DNA from: JBDREW01 sp043819385
GTDB lineage: Bacteria; Patescibacteriota; Minisyncoccia; Minisyncoccales; GWA2-38-27
Assembly: GCA_043819385.1 (NCBI GenBank)
Contig: JBDREW010000038.1
Coordinates: forward strand, 1 to 7,239
DNA: 7,239 nucleotides
Direction: 5' to 3'
Made by a program: the position numbers and the translations under genes. Each line of letters begins with the position of its first letter. Position 1 is the stretch's first letter. Below the pieces are notes generated by a model. That model saw nothing but the letters and a program-made list of their open reading frames with translations. It ran no database searches and was not told the origin of the DNA. Positions 1-5,243 of this stretch are shown here, piece after piece.

Positions 1-140
1 GAAAACAAGAATTAATTCGTTTCGTTAATTATTATAATACTGTTAAACCCCACAAAGGTATTAATAATCTTACTCCCATGGAAAAACTAATTAATTATTT
101 TTATCCCAAAGAACTGTAAACAACGCTATCATTTCTTACA
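1..140 (+). mobile_element. 3' end of an insertion sequence (IS3/IS481-like), truncated by the window edge
   Basis: The stretch holds the C-terminus of a DDE transposase followed by about 20 bases of non-coding sequence ending in ACA at 138-140. Read on the minus strand from 140 the sequence begins TGTAAGAAATGATAGCG, and IS3/IS481-type elements commonly have TGT...ACA termini, so the right inverted repeat probably ends at or near 140. The left end lies outside the window, so neither the inverted repeat nor a target duplication can be verified. The open frame running on from here without a start codon agrees with an insertion boundary at this point. Confidence 0.55.
3..119 (+). CDS. Transposase, C-terminal fragment (integrase core domain)
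   Basis: Reading from base 3, 38 codons run to TAA at 117-119. The peptide contains FVNYYNTVKPHKGINNLTPM, followed by a short Lys/Tyr-rich tail. The pattern YNxxxPHxGxxxxTPxE is the characteristic end of the rve/DDE integrase core in IS3- and IS481-type transposases, which cut and rejoin DNA at element ends. The catalytic DDE residues lie upstream, outside the window. The start is not visible, so this is a 5'-partial gene, and nothing shows whether the full transposase is intact. The stop lies about 20 bases before the presumed IS end, a normal distance for these families. Exact IS family is uncertain. Confidence 0.8.
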   Translation, partial: KQELIRFVNYYNTVKPHKGINNLTPMEKLINYFYPKEL

Positions 141-696
141 AGGAAATTCAAAAAATAACAAAGATAACTATCTTGAGTCAGAAGATTATTCAAATATAGC
201 AAACTCTTTTGAAGAAGTAGGTGATATAGAATTTAACATTTTAATTGGCAAAAAAGATAAATTAATTTATAAAGTTTTGATAGAGAAAGAAATAGAAGAA
301 GTAAATATTATTTTTGAAATTGAATTTTCTGAATTTAATGAACCAAAAACAATTGAAGCACCAAAAAACTTTAAAAACATAGAAGATGTTTTTAACTTTT
401 CAGTAGATGATTTTGGAGATTTTTTTCTAAAAGAGAATCAAATTCAAGAAGAGAATCAAATTCAAGAAGAGAATCAAATTCAAGAGGAAAATCAGGGAAT
501 TAAAATAAATCCTAATACCTCTGATATATCTAAAAGAGCATCTTCGGTTGCAAAAAGACATAATTTTTCAGAAATTAACTTTTCTTTTATTGAGCCATCT
601 TTATTTAATTTTTCTTTAATAAATCCTTTTTTAATAGATTCTTCTATTATTAATGCTTCTATGAAAGATATTATTTCAATTATTTTAGAAAGATAA
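141..696 (+). pseudogene. 3' remnant of an interrupted secreted/lipoprotein-like gene (possible LppX/LolA-type fold)
   Basis: One frame is open from just inside the transposase end to TAA at 694-696. There is no ATG, GTG or TTG between 141 and 276; the first possible start is TTG at 277, without a Shine-Dalgarno, and the first ATG is at 661. The coherent acidic protein sequence upstream of 277 argues that translation once began further upstream and that the insertion sequence removed the 5' part. The section around 265-390 (an IYKVLIEKEI-type strand, then EFSEFNEPKTIEAPKNFKNI) resembles the last strands of LppX/LprG/LolA-like lipoproteins, which often show 'DYNxPVxIxAPxxAxxLE'. After this comes an ENQIQE repeat and a Phe/Ser/Ile-rich tail rich in 'FSxIxPS' patterns. 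No transmembrane segment or signal is visible in the remaining part. The family guess is tentative; that it is a truncated gene is better supported. If it is still expressed, TTG 277 would give 139 aa. Confidence 0.55.
433..495 (+). repeat. 18-bp in-frame tandem repeat, 3.5 copies
   Basis: The unit GAGAATCAAATTCAAGAA occurs at 433-450, 451-468 and 469-486 (last base G in the third), followed by a half unit to about 495. It encodes ENQIQE three times then ENQ, in frame with the surrounding remnant. Near-identity at the DNA level points to recent slippage expansion. The resulting hydrophilic, acidic/Gln-rich stretch would be a flexible linker. Confidence 0.9.
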
Positions 697-718
697 ATTC
701 ATAAGTAAATTTGTGCAC

Positions 719-749
719 AAACTTGCGGGGGTCTGACCCCCGCAAGTTT
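719..749. repeat. Long near-perfect palindrome with GGTC-T-GACC core; possible bidirectional terminator or REP-type element
   Basis: The left arm AAACTTGCGGGGGTC (719-733) and the right arm GACCCCCGCAAGTTT (735-749) are exact reverse complements around a single T at 734. The GC-rich stem followed by TTTTAATTT would act as an intrinsic terminator for the upstream remnant, and, read the other way, for minus-strand transcription. G/C content here is very unlike the surrounding AT-rich DNA. GGGGTC(A/T)GACCCC palindromes recur as dispersed repeats in many bacterial genomes, so it may be a REP-like sequence rather than a host-evolved terminator. Confidence 0.7.
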
Positions 750-836
750 TAATTTATGCTGATTATATGTAATTATATAATTTTATATATAATTTTCTGT
801 GGATAAATACTGATTTTAAAGCTATTTTAAGGGATA

Positions 837-866
837 TTGACCTAGTGTTATAAAATAGGGTATAAA
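837..866 (+). promoter_or_regulatory. Promoter of the mraZ-rsmH-ftsI cluster
   Basis: TTGACC at 837-842 and TATAAA at 861-866 form a sigma-70-type pair with an 18-bp spacer. Transcription would start near 873, giving a leader of about 134 bases. A second TATAAA lies 12 bp upstream at 849-854, but no good -35 fits it. The MraZ boxes start about 10 bp downstream of the -10 element, as expected for a repressor that blocks initiation or early escape. Confidence 0.65.
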
Positions 867-875
867 GTATATAGA

Positions 876-900
876 GTGGGTGGATGTGGAAAACAATGGG
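876..900 (+). promoter_or_regulatory. MraZ operator: three direct repeats at 10-bp spacing
   Basis: GTGGG (876-880), GTGGA (886-890) and ATGGG (896-900) are spaced by exactly 10 bp, each separated by a 5-bp spacer. This matches the known MraZ operator architecture of TGGG(N) repeats in front of mraZ, bound by the MraZ ring on one DNA face. Placement over the presumed transcription start just upstream of mraZ indicates autorepression of the cluster. Confidence 0.75.
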
Positions 901-963
901 AAAACTCTTGAAATCTGTGGATAACTTGATTAAACGATAGAAATATTTTAAAAAAGAATAACT

Positions 964-997
964 GCTAGAAGGTAGGGTATTATTTCAGCCTTCGAGC
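964..997 (+). promoter_or_regulatory. Hairpin in the mraZ mRNA leader
   Basis: GCTAGAAGG (964-972) can pair with CCTTCGAGC (989-997) over nine positions with one A/G mismatch, leaving a 16-nt loop. It ends nine bases before the mraZ ATG. No Shine-Dalgarno sequence lies in the normal window upstream of that ATG; the only G-rich run, GGTAGGG at 971-977, is partly inside the stem. The hairpin may affect ribosome access, but this is inference. Confidence 0.4.
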
Positions 998-1006
998 CAA
1001 AATAGT

Positions 1007-1438
1007 ATGCTTATAGGTGAATACAGACATACAATTGATACTAAAAAACGATTGTCTCTTCCATCAAAATTTCGCAAGGAATTAGGTAGGACAATAATAA
1101 TAACAAGAGGAATAGATAATTGTTTAGTTGTTTATACTCTTAAAGAATGGAAAGAAGTATCAGACAAATTAAGTAAACTACCAGCAAGCCAATCAGAAGC
1201 ACGAAGTTTTGCTAGAATTATTTTAGCTGGAGCAATGGAAGTCAATTTAGATAAATTAGGAAGAATTCTTATTCCAGATTATTTGAAATCATATAGTCAT
1301 TTAAATAAAAATGCAGTAGTTTGTGGTCTTTCTAATAGATTAGAAATTTGGGACGAACAAAAATGGAAAGTTTATAAAAATAAAATAGAAAAGGAGGTAA
1401 GTGGTCTTGTTTCCAAGTTAGGGGAGTTAGGAATGTGA
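1007..1438 (+). CDS. mraZ: Transcriptional regulator MraZ
   Basis: MraZ is a ring-forming DNA-binding protein of the SpoVT-AbrB fold that represses its own division/cell-wall cluster, and some homologues also bind RsmH. The 143-aa length is normal for the family. Two copies of the AbrB-like half are visible: DTKKRLSLPSKFR at residues 11-23 and LDKLGRILIPDYL at 81-93, each with the conserved Asp...Arg pair of the DxxxR signature. The opening MLIGEYRHTID matches the usual MraZ N-terminus ('F.GEy.h.lD.KGR'), which fixes the ATG even though no Shine-Dalgarno sequence precedes it. The gene is first in the cluster, 13 bases ahead of rsmH, and has three MraZ boxes in its promoter. Nothing suggests damage. 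Identification is firm. Confidence 0.95.
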   Translation: MLIGEYRHTIDTKKRLSLPSKFRKELGRTIIITRGIDNCLVVYTLKEWKEVSDKLSKLPASQSEARSFARIILAGAMEVNLDKLGRILIPDYLKSYSHLNKNAVVCGLSNRLEIWDEQKWKVYKNKIEKEVSGLVSKLGELGM

Positions 1439-1451
1439 TTTATTACTAATT

Positions 1452-2366
1452 ATGCATATACCAGTTCTTAAAAAGGAAATAATAGAAAATCTTGATCCGA
1501 AATCAAATGAAAATTTTATTGATTGTACAATTGGAAGCGCAGGACATAGTTTATCTCTTTTAGAGAAAAATAAACCAAATGGAAAGGTTTTAGGGATAGA
1601 TTTAGATATTGAAAATATTAAAAAACTTAAATCTGATAAATTAGGGAAAAGATTGATTCTTATTAATGATTCCTATGTAAATTTAAAGGAAATAGTTGAA
1701 AGAAATAAATTTGGGTCAGTAAATGGAATTTTATTTGATCTCGGAATGTCATCATTTCATTTAGAACAATCAGGTAAAGGATTTTCATTTTTAAGAGATG
1801 AAGAGCTTGATATGAGATATGATAAAGAAAATCAAAAAGGAACAAGTTCCTCGCAAGCGAAAGCAAAATCCAAAATTCAAACAGCTGGGGACATAATTAA
1901 TCAATATTCTGAAAAGGATTTGGAAAGGATTTTAAGAGAATATGGAGAAGAAAGATTTGCTAAAAAAATTGCTAAAGAGATTGTTAAACAAAGAGAAATA
2001 AAACCGATTAAGACCACTTTTGAATTAAATCAAGTCATAAAAAAAGCAATACCATTTAGATTTCAAAAATCTAGAATAAATCCATCAACTAAGACATTCC
2101 AAGCGATTAGAATAGCAGTTAACAAAGAATTAGATAATTTAAAAAAAGTTCTTCCACAAGCAATAGAAATATTAGAAAAAAATGGAAGATTAGCAATAAT
2201 TTCCTTTCATTCTTTAGAAGATAGAATTGTTAAAAACTTTTTTAAAGATTTATCTAATAAAAATTTATTTAATGTATCAAAAAAGCCAATCACAGCAAGT
2301 TTAGAAGAAATTAAAAATAATCCTCGTTCTCGTAGTGCAAAATTAAGAATAGCTATAAAAATTTAA
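1452..2366 (+). CDS. rsmH: 16S rRNA (cytosine(1402)-N(4))-methyltransferase RsmH (MraW)
   Basis: RsmH transfers a methyl group from S-adenosylmethionine to N4 of C1402 in the decoding centre of 16S rRNA. Diagnostic motifs appear in order: HIPVL at residues 2-6, the SAM-binding loop TIGSAGH (26-32), GIDLD (48-52), LFDLGMSS (94-101), LDMR (119-122), NPSTKTFQAIRIAVN (210-224), ISFHSLEDR (250-258) and NPRSRSAKLR (290-299). The 304-aa length is within the family range. Between LDMRYD and TAGDIINQYSEKDL sits an extra Lys/Ser/Gln/Ala-rich segment (about residues 125-143) that most relatives lack. The start directly precedes HIPVL, as usual; there is no Shine-Dalgarno, so translation may be coupled to mraZ 13 bases upstream. 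The next gene begins four bases after the stop. Confidence 0.97.
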   Translation: MHIPVLKKEIIENLDPKSNENFIDCTIGSAGHSLSLLEKNKPNGKVLGIDLDIENIKKLKSDKLGKRLILINDSYVNLKEIVERNKFGSVNGILFDLGMSSFHLEQSGKGFSFLRDEELDMRYDKENQKGTSSSQAKAKSKIQTAGDIINQYSEKDLERILREYGEERFAKKIAKEIVKQREIKPIKTTFELNQVIKKAIPFRFQKSRINPSTKTFQAIRIAVNKELDNLKKVLPQAIEILEKNGRLAIISFHSLEDRIVKNFFKDLSNKNLFNVSKKPITASLEEIKNNPRSRSAKLRIAIKI

Positions 2367-2370
2367 AATT

Positions 2371-2712
2371 ATGAATACATTAGTTGCAAATCAGTCAATA
2401 AACAGAAATTTTTCATTCTTTAACTGGAAAATTATATTAAGAATGTTTTTAATTTTAAGTTTTTTATCAATATCAGTTCTTTTACTTTTTTATATTTTTC
2501 AAGTTAATTCAGAAGTTTCAGGAAGATATTTAATTCAGAAATACGAAAAAGATTTAACAAAAATCATAGGGGAGAGTCAGGGATTAGAAATGAGTTTGAT
2601 TCAATCAAATTCATTAGATAATGTTATGGGTTCAATGGAGAGTTTAAATTTTGTTAAAATAAGTAAGATTTATTATATTAAAGTTTTGAATAATCAAGTT
2701 GTTAAAAAGTAA
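2371..2712 (+). CDS. Small single-TM cell-division protein, FtsL/DivIC-like by position
   Basis: This 113-aa protein has a short N-terminal cytoplasmic stretch, one strongly hydrophobic segment at about residues 21-44, and an extracytoplasmic tail of about 65 residues that could form a helix or short coiled coil. Size, topology and position between rsmH and ftsI match FtsL, a bitopic partner of FtsQ/DivIB and FtsB/DivIC that activates the septal FtsW-FtsI synthase. FtsL sequences diverge so strongly that similarity by eye is weak, so the name rests mainly on context. The tail (SLDNVMGSMESLNFVKISKI onward) resembles the ends of small dcw-cluster proteins with 'A..LGF..' patterns, but this is not decisive. 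It starts four bases after the rsmH stop without a Shine-Dalgarno, suggesting coupled translation. Confidence 0.65.
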   Translation: MNTLVANQSINRNFSFFNWKIILRMFLILSFLSISVLLLFYIFQVNSEVSGRYLIQKYEKDLTKIIGESQGLEMSLIQSNSLDNVMGSMESLNFVKISKIYYIKVLNNQVVKK

Positions 2713-2723
2713 ATTTCAAGGTT

Positions 2724-4382
2724 ATGAAAAAATGGAGAGTTAATTTTATTTTTATTATTCTCATTTTATTTGGAGCGGCTATTCTTGGCCGCTTGATTTT
2801 TATTCAAATTATTCAATATGATCTTTATAAAGCACTAGCTCAGGGACAGCAAAAAACATTTGAATCAACAAAAGGAGATAGGGGCAAGATTTTTTTTAGA
2901 GGAGGTGAAATTTTAGCTACTAATACTAAAAGAAAGTATGTTTTTGTTTCTCCATCAGAAATAAAGGAAAAAGAAAAAATAGCAGAAGAATTATCTCAAA
3001 TACTTAATATAGATAAAGATGAGTTATTAAAAAAAATTGAAAAAGATAATTTGTTTGAAGAAATAAAAATTGATTTATCAGAAAAAGAATATAATGATTT
3101 AAAAGATATAGAGTTAAATGGAGTTTATGTTTCTGAATCAATTGCTAGAGAATATCCTCAAAAATCTTTAGGAGGCCATATTGTTGGATTTTTAGGGGGA
3201 GAAGATGAGGGTCAGTATGGAATAGAGGGTTATTACGATGATTATTTAAGAGGTAAAGAATCTTTTAAGGAAATTGAAAGGGGATTTGGAAAATATTTTT
3301 TTGGTAATGATGAAGAATCTAATGAGGGTAAAGATATTTTTTTAACAATTGATTATAATATTCAATTTATGGCTGAAAAGTTATTAAAAAAAGCTAAACA
3401 AGATTTAGACATTGAGTCAGGTCAAATAATAGTAATAGATCCGAATTCAGGATCAATTATGGCATTAGCAGATTATCCTGGATTTAATCCTAATGAATAT
3501 TCAGAAGTTGAAGATCTTGAGGTTTTTCAAAATTCAGCGATTCAAAAGCTTTTTGAACCTGGTTCTGTTTTTAAACCAATGACCATGGCTTCTGCTTTAG
3601 ATCAAGGTAAAATAACTCCTGAAACAACTTATTATGATAAAGGAACTGTAAAAGCAGGAGGGTCTTCTATTTTTAATTATGATGAGCGTTCCTATGGCCA
3701 ACAAACAATGACAGGGGTTTTAGAAAAATCAATAAATACTGGAGTGGTTTTTGCTGAAAGACAATTAGGTAATGAGCTTTTTTTAAAGTATTTAAATAAT
3801 TTTGGTTTTTTTCAAAAAACAGGTATTGATTTACAAGGAGAAATTTTTTCTGAGAATGAAGAGTTTAAAAAAGGATATGAAATAAATTTTATAACTGCTT
3901 CTTTTGGACAGGGAATTGAAATAACACCAATTCAATTAGTAAGAGCATTTTCATCTATTGCTAATGGTGGAAAATTAATTGATCCTCATGTTAATAAGAA
4001 TTTTATTCAAGATGATATAGCATCTGATAATATAGTTATTTCTAAAAAAACTTCTTCTGATTTAACTGCAATGCTTGTGAGTGTTGTTGAAAATGGTTTT
4101 GCTAAAAAAGCAGGAATACCAGGATATTATATTGCTGGAAAAACTGGAACTGCTCAAGTTGCTTTGTCAGCTCTTGGTATATCAAAAAAAGGATATTCAA
4201 ATAAAACTTGGCAAAGTTTTATTGGATTTGCTCCTGCTTTTAATGCTAAATTTTTAATTTTAGTGAAGCTTGATAATCCTAAAGCAAACACTGCTGAATA
4301 TTCTGCTTTACCAATTTTTAGAGAATTAGCAAAATATACGATTGATTATCTTGAAATACCACCTGATTATGAAGTAGAATAA
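2724..4382 (+). CDS. ftsI: Septal peptidoglycan transpeptidase, class B PBP (FtsI/PBP3-type)
   Basis: This enzyme crosslinks peptidoglycan stem peptides at the division septum, with the active site outside the membrane. The 552-aa protein has an N-terminal membrane anchor (about residues 8-30), a PBP dimerisation region (about 45-195) and a transpeptidase domain (about 205-545). The serine-enzyme motifs are intact: SVFK at 281-284 after FEPG, SIN at 336-338, and KTG at 473-475 in AGKTGTAQV. The family's RGxIxDRNG box is altered to RGKIFFRGGEILA (53-65). No PASTA domains follow, and the length is normal for FtsI. It starts 11 bases after the FtsL-like gene with only a weak AAGG nearby. It is last in the cluster: mraY, murD and ftsW do not follow. 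A PBP2/SpoVD-type name is possible, but the context favours FtsI. Confidence 0.93.
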   Translation: MKKWRVNFIFIILILFGAAILGRLIFIQIIQYDLYKALAQGQQKTFESTKGDRGKIFFRGGEILATNTKRKYVFVSPSEIKEKEKIAEELSQILNIDKDELLKKIEKDNLFEEIKIDLSEKEYNDLKDIELNGVYVSESIAREYPQKSLGGHIVGFLGGEDEGQYGIEGYYDDYLRGKESFKEIERGFGKYFFGNDEESNEGKDIFLTIDYNIQFMAEKLLKKAKQDLDIESGQIIVIDPNSGSIMALADYPGFNPNEYSEVEDLEVFQNSAIQKLFEPGSVFKPMTMASALDQGKITPETTYYDKGTVKAGGSSIFNYDERSYGQQTMTGVLEKSINTGVVFAERQLGNELFLKYLNNFGFFQKTGIDLQGEIFSENEEFKKGYEINFITASFGQGIEITPIQLVRAFSSIANGGKLIDPHVNKNFIQDDIASDNIVISKKTSSDLTAMLVSVVENGFAKKAGIPGYYIAGKTGTAQVALSALGISKKGYSNKTWQSFIGFAPAFNAKFLILVKLDNPKANTAEYSALPIFRELAKYTIDYLEIPPDYEVE

Positions 4383-4387
4383 TGATA

Positions 4388-4520
4388 GAAAAATCAAAAA
4401 TCAAAATGGGAGGGATAGGGGAAAAGCTGGAAAGAGCCCTGACCTCTCTCGAGAGGGAGAGGAAGTTTTTTAGAGGTCGGGTCTCGGGAGAAGGGAAAGA
4501 AAAATCAAAAATTAAAATAT
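4388..4520. repeat. Dispersed palindromic repeat, copy A (short form), possibly serving as ftsI terminator
   Basis: This intergenic stretch has no gene. GAAAAGCTGGAAAGAG (4421-4436), then GACCTCTCTC and GAGAGGGAGAGGA (to 4463), aligns with copies near 5288-5330 and 7011-7054. AGAGGTCGGG plus GGGAGAAGGG (4472-4495) matches the right end of the copy at 5461-5483. Bases 4438-4447 pair with 4472-4481 (10 bp, one G-T). Inside, CCTCTC (4443-4448) can instead pair with GAGAGG (4457-4462), followed by AAGTTTTTT, which would make a usable intrinsic terminator for the division cluster. A-rich AAAATCAAAAAT(T/C) runs flank it on both sides. Confidence 0.65.
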
Positions 4521-4527
4521 AAAATAG

Positions 4528-4556
4528 TTGATTTTTTAATCTTTTTTTGTTAAATT
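4528..4556 (+). promoter_or_regulatory. Probable promoter of tRNA-Glu
   Basis: TTGATT (4528-4533) and TAAATT (4551-4556) are separated by 17 bp, and the predicted start near 4563 lies about five bases before the mature tRNA 5' end. The region is very AT-rich, so chance -10-like hexamers are common; support comes from spacing and position. Confidence 0.5.
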
Positions 4557-4567
4557 AATATAGCTTT

Positions 4568-4639
4568 GCTCTCATCGTCTAGTGGTTAGGACGCATGATT
4601 CTCAATCATGTAACACGGGTTCAACTCCCGTTGAGAGCA
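4568..4639 (+). tRNA. tRNA-Glu (anticodon CUC)
   Basis: The full cloverleaf folds: acceptor GCTCTCA (4568-4574) with TGAGAGC (4632-4638); D-arm 4577-4592 with loop AGTGGTTA; anticodon stem CATGA/TCATG (4594-4598 and 4606-4610) around loop TTCTCAA with anticodon CTC at 4601-4603; T-arm ACGGG/CCCGT (4615-4619 and 4627-4631) with loop TTCAACT. The D-arm sequence GTCTAGTGGTTAGGAC is typical of bacterial tRNA-Glu. The discriminator is A at 4639, followed by CCT, so CCA is not fully encoded and its final A would have to be added by the CCA-adding enzyme. It reads GAG; the UUC isoacceptor presumably lies elsewhere in this A/T-rich genome. The first ORF downstream starts 33 bases later, with no clear terminator between. 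Confidence 0.95.
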
Positions 4640-4672
4640 CCTTTAGTAGCTCTTTAAAAAAGGAGTTTTAAG

Positions 4673-5035
4673 ATGGTAGCTTTTACAGCAGAAGGATTGG
4701 AATTTTGTAAATTATTAACAAGGTACGATGTTGAAGAGATAAGATTTAATATTTTTGAAAATCAAACAGAAATTTCTGGAAATGATCTTTATTGGGTAAT
4801 TGCTCGTTCAAAAGGTTCAAAAACAACATATATAACATTAGATGGAAAAAAAATTATAGTTTTTTCTACCAAAGAATTAGCTGAAAAATTTATTCAAGAA
4901 AATGAATATTTTGGGCATTTTGCTCGACCTTTTGCTTGGAATAAACTTGTTGATAAATTTGTTGATGTTTGCGAATTAGCTATTCTTTGTGAATTTGGAT
5001 GCTATTCATTTGTTCCTTTGGAAAGAATAAAATAA
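4673..5035 (+). CDS. Uncharacterised 120-aa soluble protein
   Basis: I do not recognise this protein. It is preceded by a strong Shine-Dalgarno (AAGGAG, 4660-4665, seven bases before ATG), so it is very likely translated. It reads as a small alpha/beta cytoplasmic protein without a signal or membrane segment. The middle, YWVIARSKGSKTTYITLDGK followed by IIVFSTKELAEKF (residues 40-73), has the look of a beta-hairpin plus helix as in SseB- or DUF3110-like small proteins that show 'DG...vFss.e.A..f'; this is only a visual impression. Four cysteines (12, 100, 106, 110), three of them clustered near the C-terminus, could bind metal but fit no known motif. The stop overlaps the Shine-Dalgarno of the next ORF, so the two form an operon, probably read through from the tRNA. 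Confidence 0.8.
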   Translation: MVAFTAEGLEFCKLLTRYDVEEIRFNIFENQTEISGNDLYWVIARSKGSKTTYITLDGKKIIVFSTKELAEKFIQENEYFGHFARPFAWNKLVDKFVDVCELAILCEFGCYSFVPLERIK

Positions 5036-5045
5036 GGAGACAAAA

Positions 5046-5243
5046 ATGAGTTTAGCTAAAAAAATAAATATGTTTTTATTGATAATTTGTGTACTTATTT
5101 TTTCTTTGATTTTTATAATAATATGTCCATTACTTCTTATTACCATCAGGCCATATATTCGTAGAGAAATTAAAGATTTAATTGGAATATTCACTGGAAA
5201 ATATTCTTATAGAACTTCAAAAAAATTACTTAAAGATGCTTAA
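5046..5243 (+). CDS. Uncharacterised 65-aa single-pass membrane protein
   Basis: AAGGAG at 5034-5039, overlapping the previous stop, lies six bases before the ATG, giving good support for translation and for coupling with the upstream ORF. The protein has a short basic N-terminus (MSLAKK), a single hydrophobic segment at about residues 8-33 made largely of Leu, Ile and Phe, and a basic tail of about 30 residues (RPYIRREIK onward, then YRTSKKLLKDA). Nothing identifies its function. Charges on both sides make the orientation unclear. Its stop codon TAA (5241-5243) is built into the intrinsic terminator hairpin, so the gene ends precisely at the transcript end. A small toxin-like or accessory membrane peptide is conceivable but unsupported. 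Confidence 0.7.
   Translation: MSLAKKINMFLLIICVLIFSLIFIIICPLLLITIRPYIRREIKDLIGIFTGKYSYRTSKKLLKDA

Larger units (their letters stand above)
798..924 (-). promoter_or_regulatory. Cluster of three DnaA-box-like 9-mers
   Basis: TGTGGATAA, the complement of the consensus DnaA box TTATCCACA, occurs exactly at 798-806 and 916-924. TGTGGAAAA (TTTTCCACA, one mismatch) lies at 885-893. All three have the same orientation and sit next to an A/T-only stretch at about 750-797. They could bind DnaA as a regulator, mark an origin-like region, or partly reflect the GTGGA core of MraZ sites; the middle one overlaps the second MraZ box. The sequence matches are certain, the function is inferred. Confidence 0.5.
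750..1006 (+). promoter_or_regulatory. mraZ upstream region (non-coding leader)
   Basis: No gene is seen here. From 750 to 797 the sequence is almost pure A/T (repeated TTATAT/ATATAA). It then holds, in order: a DnaA-box-like 9-mer, an 8-bp inverted repeat CTATTTTA/TAAAATAG (822-829 and 851-858) flanking the -35 region, a promoter, three MraZ boxes, another DnaA-box-like 9-mer, and a leader hairpin just before the mraZ start. The density of sites suggests that transcription of the division cluster is controlled here. Confidence 0.7.

Noticed and set aside
1391..1421. Internal AAGGAGG with a GTG start inside mraZ
   Set aside because: The frame from GTG 1401 stops after six codons at 1419-1421 and it is too far from rsmH to serve as its ribosome binding site.
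1663..1866. 67-aa open frame on the minus strand
   Set aside because: It lies entirely inside rsmH, whose motifs are unmistakable, and has no Shine-Dalgarno or recognisable protein features.
5006..5194. 62-aa open frame on the minus strand
   Set aside because: It is antisense to the two small + strand ORFs, which have strong ribosome binding sites; its hydrophobic look is only the complement of the TM-coding region.
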